This document shows positions 34,401-40,433 of a stretch of 64,000 bases of DNA, piece by piece. The DNA is from an uncultured Oscillospiraceae bacterium (GTDB taxonomy: Bacteria; Bacillota; Clostridia; Oscillospirales; Ruminococcaceae), in assembly GCA_934513685.1 (NCBI GenBank), contig CAKSWY010000011.1:10403-74402 (forward strand). Direction: 5' to 3'. Each line of letters opens with the position of its first letter. Position 1 is the stretch's first letter. The position numbers and the translations under genes were made by a program. The notes under the pieces were generated by a model, which saw only the letters and a list, made by a program, of their open reading frames with translations, was not told where the DNA came from and ran no database searches.

Positions 34401-35058
34401 GCGCCGTCTGGTGGCCGAGGTGCGGGCAAAGATCCGCGCGCTGGGCAATGTGAACGTGGGCGCCATCGAGGAATTCCGCGAGGTGAGCGAGAGCTACAAC
34501 GCCCTGAAAACCCAGGTGACCGACGTGGAAAAGAGCAAGGCCGAGCTGACCCGCATCATTGCTGAACTGGAAGAGGAGATGCGCACCCAGTTCATCGCCA
34601 GCTTCAAGGAGATCAACGGCCACTTCGGCCGCATCTTCCGGGAGCTGTTCGGCGGCGGCAGCGCCATGCTGAGCCTGGCGGATGACGCGGACGTGCTGGA
34701 GAGCGGCATTGACATTCAGGTGTCGCCCCCCGGCAAGGTCATCAAGAACCTGAGTGCCCTCTCCGGCGGCGAGCAGAGCCTGGTGGCCATCTGCATCTAC
34801 TTTGCGATTCTGGCTGTGAACCCGGCCCCCTTCTGCATTCTGGATGAGATCGAGGCCGCTCTGGATGACGTAAACGTGACCCGGTTTGCCCAGTATCTGC
34901 GGCGCATTTCCGGCAGCACCCAGTTTATTGTGATCACCCACCGCCGCGGCACCATGGAAGCCGCCGACGTGCTGTATGGCGTGACCATGCAGGAGGACGG
35001 CGTGAGCAAGCTGCTGCGGCTGGATCTGGATCAGGTGGATGCAAGCCTGGTGCGCTGA
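31498..35058 (+). CDS. smc: Chromosome segregation protein SMC
   Basis: 1186 residues, full length. Walker A GPNGSGKSN is at about 31-39, long coiled coils run at 170-500 and 680-1010, the hinge domain lies at about 510-670 (GIVGPVGTLL to NAGGSFTGG), and the C-terminal head has the signature LSALSGGEQSLVA near 1083 and Walker B CILDEIEAALDD near 1115. It forms the condensin ring with ScpA and ScpB, which are not in the window. The ATG follows GGAGGGGAAG. Confidence 0.98.
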   Translation: MRLKELDIQGFKSFPDRTKITIGPGITAVVGPNGSGKSNISDAIRWVLGETSSKQLRGAGKMEDVVFGGTQLRGAMGYASVVLTVSNEDRRIDVDADEVAIGRRYYRSGESEYTINGQSVRLKDIYELFLDTGLGRDGYSIIGQGRIAEIVGAKSGERREIFEEASGIAKYRYRKNEAQRRLAATEENLVRLRDILGEKESRIGPLEAESKKAEQFLALAAHRKELEVTLWVDGIRQARETVRSQQRSFETAQADYDRQTAQIEQLDAAAEEIRAQVQAQILAIERANGDIRRITEEQAGSESRIAVLNNDIAHNEAGIAARREEIRQSEEGQEALLAEIAEDKAQLAKRQDETRRLDGEVRRLEARLEEIQHQSMSTGERKGQVTARLAELTDRQTASRVARAAAESAGEAAVQRQQTAQTEQESAAENAQTQAKELAETKDYLAGVQEQLDKLENVQKGLKLKLQGRQAQLETADAVEQKASRELEAARQRLGLLQDLERNMEGYQYSVKTVMKAAQNRRLRGIVGPVGTLLRVQKGCEAAIETALGAAAQNLVVDGEASAKAAIAFLKQEKAGRATFLPLDTVQPSHLDASRLPEGARVASSLVEYDLRYENVVSNLLGRILVVEDLDDASRVARQMGYRNRIVTLDGQIINAGGSFTGGSLSRSAGLFSRRQEIEELKKKTAALERKLDEAQQATDRWKDEVDGLNAQLTASSSEAVVAGGDKIRAEMEVRRLEAARAQAEESAAQLEKELAGLALQLEESRRAADEALAEENRLADEIGELERELEELSGSDDAFLETRARLSEELGDQRLARLAAAKDAERLEEAIRTLQGRTGESGQHRRELEQGIADLTALNEENRKKIEQIRDEKAESTKRIEALEAEIAAATRRRLEAEGKSTEQNQQVRALSEERERMSGEMARLAERKAAAETEYDQTVAKLWEEYQLTPGDAAGLCVEFDSAAELRRLVAEVRAKIRALGNVNVGAIEEFREVSESYNALKTQVTDVEKSKAELTRIIAELEEEMRTQFIASFKEINGHFGRIFRELFGGGSAMLSLADDADVLESGIDIQVSPPGKVIKNLSALSGGEQSLVAICIYFAILAVNPAPFCILDEIEAALDDVNVTRFAQYLRRISGSTQFIVITHRRGTMEAADVLYGVTMQEDGVSKLLRLDLDQVDASLVR

Positions 35059-35110
35059 GCACCGCGGCCGATGGGGCACCGCAAGGACGCTTTAAGAAAG
35101 GAGCCGAGCA

Positions 35111-36034
35111 ATGGGACTGTTTGGCAGCAAGAAAAAACTGGATGACGGCCTGAAAAAGACCCGCAATGGCTTTTTCGGCAACATCCTGAACATGATGGGG
35201 GCCAGCGAAATTGACGATGACCTCTACGAAGAACTGGAAGAGCAGCTGATTCTGGCGGACACCGGCGCCGACATGGCCTCCAAGCTGGTGGACGAGCTGA
35301 GCAGCGAGGTGAAGCACAAGCACCTGAAAACCGGCCCGCAGGCGCTGGAAGCGCTGGAGGGGCTGATTGAAAAGGAACTGACCCCGGACAGCGAGTTTGA
35401 CCTCTCCGGCAAGCCGGCGGTCATTCTGGTGATCGGCGTGAACGGCGTGGGCAAAACCACCAGCATTGCCAAGCTGGCCAACCTGTATAAGAGCCAGGGC
35501 AAGCGGGTGATGCTGGCCGCGGGCGATACCTTCCGCGCTGCCGCCGCCGAGCAGCTCTCCGTCTGGGCCGACCGGGCGGGCGTGCCGCTGGTGAAGGCGG
35601 GCGAGGGCGCCGACCCCGCCGCCGTGATTTTTGACGCGGTGCAGTCCGCCGCCGCCCGCGGCTATGACCTGGTCATCTGCGACACGGCGGGCCGCCTGCA
35701 CAACAAGAAGAACCTGATGGACGAGCTGACCAAGATCCGCCGCGCTGTACCCAAGGCCTGCGCCGAGGCCAGCGTGGAGACGCTGCTGGTGCTGGACGCC
35801 ATCACCGGGCAGAACGCCATCAGCCAGGCGCGGGAGTTCGTGGCGGCCGCCGAGGCCACCGGCGTGATCCTCACCAAGCTGGACGGCACCGCCAAGGGCG
35901 GCTGTGTGATCAGCGTGAAGGACAAGCTGGGCCTGCCGGTCCGGTTCGTGGGCGTGGGCGAGGGCATCGACGACCTGATGGTGTTCGACCCCGCCGCCTT
36001 TGCCCACAGCCTGATGCGCAAGGACGAAGCGTAA
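35111..36034 (+). CDS. ftsY: Signal recognition particle receptor FtsY
   Basis: 307 residues made of the N and G domains; only a short N-terminal stretch replaces the long acidic A domain of enteric FtsY, as is common in Gram-positives. GTPase motifs: GVNGVGKTT near 112, DTFRAAAAEQL near 138, DTAGR near 194, TKLDGTAKGG near 257. It receives the SRP-ribosome complex at the membrane. The standard position right after smc supports the call. Confidence 0.98.
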   Translation: MGLFGSKKKLDDGLKKTRNGFFGNILNMMGASEIDDDLYEELEEQLILADTGADMASKLVDELSSEVKHKHLKTGPQALEALEGLIEKELTPDSEFDLSGKPAVILVIGVNGVGKTTSIAKLANLYKSQGKRVMLAAGDTFRAAAAEQLSVWADRAGVPLVKAGEGADPAAVIFDAVQSAAARGYDLVICDTAGRLHNKKNLMDELTKIRRAVPKACAEASVETLLVLDAITGQNAISQAREFVAAAEATGVILTKLDGTAKGGCVISVKDKLGLPVRFVGVGEGIDDLMVFDPAAFAHSLMRKDEA

Positions 36035-36052
36035 CGCAGAAAGGAGCGCACA

Positions 36053-36691
36053 ATGGAGATCGTAGCGGCCACCAACAATGCGGGCAAGCTTAAGGAGCTG
36101 CGCCGCATTCTGGAACCCATGGGATACACCCTGCTCACCCCGGCGGCTCTGGGCCTGCATCTGGACCCGGAGGAGACCGGCACCACCTTTGAGGCCAACG
36201 CCCTCATCAAGGCGGAGGCCTTCTGCAAGGCTACTGGCAAGCCGGTGATCGCCGACGATTCCGGCCTGACGGTGGAGGCGCTGGACGGCGCGCCGGGCGT
36301 GTACTCGGCCCGGTACTGCGGCCGCCATGGGGACGACGAGGCCAACAACGTGAAGCTGCTGGCCGAACTGGAGGATCTGGAGCCGGAAAAGCGCAGCGCC
36401 TGCTTTGTGTCGGCGGTGTGCTTCTGCCTGCCGGACGGGCGGCACTTCACCTACATGGGCCGCTGCCCCGGCTGGGTGGGGCTGGAGCCGGTGGGCGAGA
36501 ACGGCTTCGGCTATGACCCCATTTTCATCCCCGATGAGGTGGGCACCGCCGACGGCAAGTGCCTGCCCAATGAGGAAAACCGCAGCTATGCCCAGCTTCA
36601 GGACTGGGAGAAGGACGCCATCAGCCACCGCGGCCGCGCCCTGCGCCTCATGCAGGCGAAGCTGGCCGACGATCTGGCGGCAAAGGCGTAA
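36053..36691 (+). CDS. rdgB: XTP/dITP diphosphatase (RdgB/HAM1 family)
   Basis: 212 residues. The N-terminal motif VAATNNAGKLKELRRIL, the catalytic DDSGLTVEALDGAPGVYSARY (in part) near 68, and ENGFGYDPIF near 150 with SHRGRAL near the end define the HAM1 family. It removes non-canonical purine nucleotides such as XTP and dITP from the pool. The ATG follows AAAGGAGCG, 18 bases after ftsY. Confidence 0.96.
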   Translation: MEIVAATNNAGKLKELRRILEPMGYTLLTPAALGLHLDPEETGTTFEANALIKAEAFCKATGKPVIADDSGLTVEALDGAPGVYSARYCGRHGDDEANNVKLLAELEDLEPEKRSACFVSAVCFCLPDGRHFTYMGRCPGWVGLEPVGENGFGYDPIFIPDEVGTADGKCLPNEENRSYAQLQDWEKDAISHRGRALRLMQAKLADDLAAKA

Positions 36692-36822
36692 CCTCGAGAA
36701 GAATTCAACCGCGCGGCGCGGAAATGTGGAAAACCCGGAGGCAAAACCGGGCAACTCGCACTGCTGCCGCCCGCGGAGGAAGCCAACCAATTTGATTGCA
36801 GAACGCAGAAGGAGAAAAAGCA

Positions 36823-37119
36823 ATGCTCAATTCCAAACAGCGGGCCTGGCTGCGCAGCCAGGCCAACAGCCTGGACCCGGTGTTTCAGGTGGGCAAGGGG
36901 GAGATCGACGACAGCGTGGTGAAGGCCACCGCCGACTGCCTGGCCGCCCGGGAACTGATTAAGATGAAGGTGCTGGAAACCAGCATGTACAACGCCAAGG
37001 AGGCCGCTGCCATTCTGGCCGAGGCCACCGGCGCGGATGTGGTGCAGGTGATCGGCTCCAAATTCGTGCTGTTCCTGAAAAAGGACAAGGACTCCAAGTT
37101 TGACGAACTGCCCCGCTGA
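36823..37119 (+). CDS. yhbY: YhbY-family RNA-binding protein (CRM domain)
   Basis: 98 residues forming one CRM/YhbY domain: LNSKQRAWLRSQANSLDPVFQVGKG (in part) at the start with the GxxG-like loop, then VQVIGSKFVLF. Family members associate with pre-50S ribosomal particles. The ATG at 36823 is chosen from AAGGAGA just upstream. The preceding 131-base gap holds only GC-rich repeats such as CCGCGCGGCGCGG, with no clear promoter. Confidence 0.93.
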   Translation: MLNSKQRAWLRSQANSLDPVFQVGKGEIDDSVVKATADCLAARELIKMKVLETSMYNAKEAAAILAEATGADVVQVIGSKFVLFLKKDKDSKFDELPR

Positions 37120-37137
37120 TTCGGAGGTGAACCAACC

Positions 37138-37734
37138 ATGAAGCTGCTGCTGTTTGGCGGAACCTTTGACCCGCCCCACCTCGGCCACATGAACCTGCTG
37201 CGGGGCGCGATGCAGGCCGTTCAGCCGGACCTGACCATCGTGATGCCCGCCGGTGTGCCGCCCCACAAGGCGGCCAGCATGACGCCGGGAATGTGGCGCT
37301 ATGAGATGTGCGCCTGCTTTCTGGCCCTGGAAAAGGAGTGCGGCGGCAGGATCGAGATCAGCGACTGGGAAATTCATCGCCAGGGCCGCAACTACACCAT
37401 TGACACCGTGACCATGCTGGAGCAGAAGTACCCCGGCGCAGAGCTTTACCTCTCGGTGGGCAGCGATATGCTGCTGACCTTTACCGAGTGGCGGCGCTGG
37501 CCCGAGCTTCTGCAGAAGGCCACGCTGGTGGTGGAGAGCCGCTGCGAGGGCGATATGGGGGCTTTGCACCGGGCTGCCCGGGCGCTTTCGGCCGAGGGCG
37601 GGCGCATTGTGTTCTCACAGGCGAAGGCCCTGCCCATGGCCAGCAGCGACATCCGGGCGGGAAAGGCCCCGGCGGGGGCACTGCCGCCGGAGACCGAGCA
37701 GATCGCAGGGAAGTATCATTTGTACGGGAGATGA
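37138..37734 (+). CDS. nadD: Nicotinate-nucleotide adenylyltransferase
   Basis: 198 residues. The nucleotidyltransferase start GGTFDPPHLGHMNLL with HLGH near 17-20, PAGVPPHK near 38, and the C-terminal MASSDIRAGK (the ISSTxIR-type motif) near 162 are all present. It makes deamido-NAD from nicotinate mononucleotide and ATP. It is preceded by GGAGGTG and followed directly by yqeK, a very common pair in Firmicutes. Confidence 0.97.
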   Translation: MKLLLFGGTFDPPHLGHMNLLRGAMQAVQPDLTIVMPAGVPPHKAASMTPGMWRYEMCACFLALEKECGGRIEISDWEIHRQGRNYTIDTVTMLEQKYPGAELYLSVGSDMLLTFTEWRRWPELLQKATLVVESRCEGDMGALHRAARALSAEGGRIVFSQAKALPMASSDIRAGKAPAGALPPETEQIAGKYHLYGR

Positions 37735-37740
37735 CTGGGA

Positions 37741-38322
37741 ATGACCGAACAGAAGGCGCGCCGCCTTGCCAAAAAGCGGTTGAGCGCAAAACGCTATCAG
37801 CACACCCTGAACGTGCGCCGCATGGCGGTAAAGCTGGCCAAGCGCTGGGGCGCTGACCCGGAAAAGGCCGCCCTGGCCGCCCTTTTGCACGACACCGCAA
37901 AAGAGCTGCCGCGGGAGGAAATGTTGCAGATACTAAAGGATAATGCTATAATGGCAGAGAACGCACAAAATCGCCCGTCGCCGGTGTGGCATGGCATTTG
38001 TGCGGCCATTCTCGCCCAAACCCAGTGGGGCGTGGAGGACGAAGAGGTGCTCAGCGCCATTCGCTGCCACACCACTGGCAAGCCCGGCATGAGCCTTCTG
38101 GACGAGATCGTTTTTCTTGCGGATATGACCAGCGCCGAGCGGGACTACCCTGAGGTGGATTACCTGCGCAAGCTGGAAAAAGAGGACATTCACCGGGCCA
38201 TGCGAGAGGCCCTGGAGATGAACCTCCACTGGCTGGAGGAGAGCGGCAAGCCCGTGGATGAGGAGACCCGGGCCGCCCTTGAGGACTTGCGGCAACGCGA
38301 AAGGAACGCAGCCCATGAATGA
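37741..38322 (+). CDS. yqeK: HD-domain hydrolase YqeK (symmetrical Ap4A hydrolase)
   Basis: 193 residues. HD-domain metal ligands are visible: the first His in YQHTLNVRRMA near 20, HDTAKELP near 51, and further residues in HGICA and the FLADMTSAERDYP segment. YqeK proteins hydrolyse diadenosine tetraphosphate to ADP. Inside the gene, near codons 62-71, is an AT-rich patch with rare CTA and ATA codons that forms a near-consensus promoter (37924-37952). The last 8 bases overlap the LCP gene start. Confidence 0.95.
   Translation: MTEQKARRLAKKRLSAKRYQHTLNVRRMAVKLAKRWGADPEKAALAALLHDTAKELPREEMLQILKDNAIMAENAQNRPSPVWHGICAAILAQTQWGVEDEEVLSAIRCHTTGKPGMSLLDEIVFLADMTSAERDYPEVDYLRKLEKEDIHRAMREALEMNLHWLEESGKPVDEETRAALEDLRQRERNAAHE
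37924..37952 (+). promoter_or_regulatory. Promoter inside yqeK for the LCP/rsfS/leuS genes
   Basis: TTGCAG (37924-37929), 17-base spacer, TATAAT (37947-37952) with TGC directly before it. It lies in coding sequence that is otherwise very GC-rich, and uses CTA and ATA codons that are rare in the neighbouring genes. It points at the LCP gene 360 bases downstream. Confidence 0.7.
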
Positions 38323-39868
38323 ACCCAGAAAGAGCCGGCGGCTGAATACCTCGGGCGCCAACCACGCCCGGCAGGAGGCCGGCACCGGCTTTGACACGCC
38401 GGTGCAGCAGCACCGCCCCGCCTACGATCAGGACCGGGACACCGGTGCCGTGCGCCGCACGGCGGCACGGCCCGCCTCCGGCCTGTACGACCAGGATGCG
38501 GACCCCGGCATTCCGTCCACCACCGCCCAGCGGCGCACGGTGAAGCGCACGGCCCAGACCCGGCAGACCGCGGCCCCGGCCGCCAGCCGGTCGGTGTACC
38601 ACGCACCGCGCCCGCAGGAGAGTGCCGCCGGGCACAGTGCCCCACGCAGCACAGGCAGCGGCCGGGGAACCACTCCGCCGCCCCAGCACCCCAAGGCCCA
38701 CACCGGCGGGGCCGGAAAGCCCAGACGCCCGAAAAAGAAAAAGGGCTGCCTCGGGGTGTTCCTCACCCTGCTGCTGGTGCTGTTCGGCCTGAGCGCCGCG
38801 GCACTGGGTGTCACCTTCTTTGTGATGACCGATGGCATGAAGGGCGATGTGACCATCAGCGATTTCATCAACACCCCCAAGGAACTGCAGGGCGACCAGG
38901 CCAACATTCTGGTGTGCGGCATCGACTATGAGGAGGGGCGCGCTTATTCCAACGACCCCACCTCCAACGATGGCATGACCGACATGATCATGTACGTCCA
39001 CTTTGATTTGAAGGGCCACAAGATCAGCATGATGCAGATCCCCCGCAACACCTTTGTGGGCGACAGCGTGCCCAACACCAACGGGCAGATCAACTCGGTG
39101 GCGCTGGCGGGCGGCTCGGTGGATGCACTGGCCCAGGTCATCTACGACCAGTTCAAGCTGCCGGTGGACTACTACGTGACCATTGATATGCAGTCTCTGA
39201 AGGAGATCGTGGATACCTTCGGCGGCGTGCGGGTGTATGTGCCCCACGATATGGCCTATGGCGGCAGCTCGCTGCAGCAGGGCTACCAGACGCTGAACGG
39301 CGATGCGGCGGAGTTCTTCGTGCGCAACCGCCACGGCGAGGGCTATGCCAACTCGGACCTGGACCGCCTGACCATGCAGCGTTATTTCTACTCCGGCCTG
39401 CTGCGGCGCTTCCGCACCATGACGGTGTGGGACGTGGCGAAGCTGCTGCCGGTGTTCCGCAATTACGTCAAGACCGATATGTCGGCCGGTACCATGGTGA
39501 GCATGGGCGTGAGCCTGCTGAAGGTGGACAGCGCCAACATCATGATGTGCCGCACGCCGGAATATGGCTCCACCCAGTATTACAACAACAACTCGGTGAT
39601 CAACGCGGCTTCCAAAGAGACGGCGGACCTGCTGAATCAGTACTTCCGCACCTATACGGAGCCGGTCAATGAACTGAATCTGGCCTCCTGGTATCCCTCC
39701 AGCTCCTTCTACGATGCAAACATTTCGTACATGGGCGCGCTGGACAATGAAACCAAGGACGCCCAGCAGAACAACAACCTGGACGGCTCGGAGGACGAGG
39801 TGCCCCATTACGAGACCTCGGCCGGAGACGGCGCTTCCTCCGACAGCGGCAGCGATCAGGCGGCCTGA
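38315..39868 (+). CDS. LytR-CpsA-Psr (LCP) family cell-wall polymer ligase
   Basis: 517 residues. Residues 1-143 are a cytoplasmic, disordered tail rich in Arg, Pro, Thr and Gln that ends in a lysine cluster. One membrane segment (about 145-170) follows, then the extracellular LCP domain (about 190-450), with NILVCGIDY, SNDGMTDMIMYVHFD, QIPRNTFVGD and NRHGEGYANSDLDR carrying the conserved acidic and Arg residues that bind the polyprenyl pyrophosphate head. LCP enzymes attach teichoic acids or capsule to peptidoglycan. The ATG at 38315 overlaps yqeK and has GAAAGGAAC upstream; family order nadD-yqeK-LCP-rsfS is usual. Confidence 0.93.
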   Translation: MNEPRKSRRLNTSGANHARQEAGTGFDTPVQQHRPAYDQDRDTGAVRRTAARPASGLYDQDADPGIPSTTAQRRTVKRTAQTRQTAAPAASRSVYHAPRPQESAAGHSAPRSTGSGRGTTPPPQHPKAHTGGAGKPRRPKKKKGCLGVFLTLLLVLFGLSAAALGVTFFVMTDGMKGDVTISDFINTPKELQGDQANILVCGIDYEEGRAYSNDPTSNDGMTDMIMYVHFDLKGHKISMMQIPRNTFVGDSVPNTNGQINSVALAGGSVDALAQVIYDQFKLPVDYYVTIDMQSLKEIVDTFGGVRVYVPHDMAYGGSSLQQGYQTLNGDAAEFFVRNRHGEGYANSDLDRLTMQRYFYSGLLRRFRTMTVWDVAKLLPVFRNYVKTDMSAGTMVSMGVSLLKVDSANIMMCRTPEYGSTQYYNNNSVINAASKETADLLNQYFRTYTEPVNELNLASWYPSSSFYDANISYMGALDNETKDAQQNNNLDGSEDEVPHYETSAGDGASSDSGSDQAA

Positions 39869-39927
39869 CCCCCTCCGGGCGGCGCCGCTTGAATTCAACA
39901 AGTTTACCCTCAATAAGGAGAGTTTTT

Positions 39928-40314
39928 ATGGAAAGCAAAGACCTTGCCGTCCGCATCGCACAGGTGCTGGACAAGAAGAAGGCCGACAGCCTGAAGGTGC
40001 TGAAGGTGCGGGACCTGACCGTCCTGACCGACTACTTCGTCATCGCCACCGGCTCCTCCACCACCCATGTGCGCAGCCTGGCCGAAGAGGCCGAGTATCA
40101 GCTGGGCCTGGAAGGGGAGAAGCCCCTGCGCAGCGAAGGCTGGGACACCCAGCGCTGGATCCTGCTGGACTACGGCAGCGTGATCCTGCACGTGTTCTGC
40201 CCGGACGCCCGCAAGTACTACGATCTGGAGCACCTGTGGGCGGACGCCGAGCCTGTGGAACTGGCCGACCTGCTGGAAGAGGCCGACGCCCCGCTGACCG
40301 GCCCGGAGGCCTGA
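39928..40314 (+). CDS. rsfS: Ribosome silencing factor RsfS
   Basis: 128 residues with the RsfS core: KADSLKVLKVRDLTVLTDYFVIATG (in part) near 18-40, EAEYQLGLEGEKPLRSEGWDTQRW and DYGSVILHVF. It binds L14 and blocks subunit joining under starvation. The ATG at 39928 is preceded by ATAAGGAGAG, and family alignment fits this start; the open frame runs 13 codons further upstream. Confidence 0.96.
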   Translation: MESKDLAVRIAQVLDKKKADSLKVLKVRDLTVLTDYFVIATGSSTTHVRSLAEEAEYQLGLEGEKPLRSEGWDTQRWILLDYGSVILHVFCPDARKYYDLEHLWADAEPVELADLLEEADAPLTGPEA

Positions 40315-40345
40315 ACAACGCTTTATTTTACACCCGATGCAAATT

Positions 40346-40394
40346 GGAGATACCCTGCGGTGCAGCGCCCGTCTCCGATTGAATGCGGCACCGC
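40346..40394 (+). promoter_or_regulatory. leuS leader with two alternative stems
   Basis: GGAGA (40346-40350) can pair with TCTCC (40372-40376), and GCGGTGC (40357-40363) with GCACCGC (40388-40394). The two helices interlock, so they either form a pseudoknot or exclude each other. The 119-base leader is too short, and lacks the conserved box, for a normal T-box. Confidence 0.35.
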
Positions 40395-40433
40395 CCCCGA
40401 AAAACGTTCAAATAAGAGCTGGAGTTGATTAAA

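Noticed and set aside
31186..35079. Very long open frame (about 1,300 codons) on the minus strand opposite smc
   Set aside because: It mirrors smc in a GC-rich gene that avoids TTA, CTA and TCA codons; its translation is low-complexity (runs of Leu, Gly, Gln, His) with no domain. The same explains the long antisense frames opposite addB (15560-18913), ispE/DUF362 (1522-3726) and leuS (40323-42692).
40315..40433. T-box riboswitch before leuS
   Set aside because: The leader is only 119 bases, with no conserved T-box sequence and no terminator/antiterminator pair.
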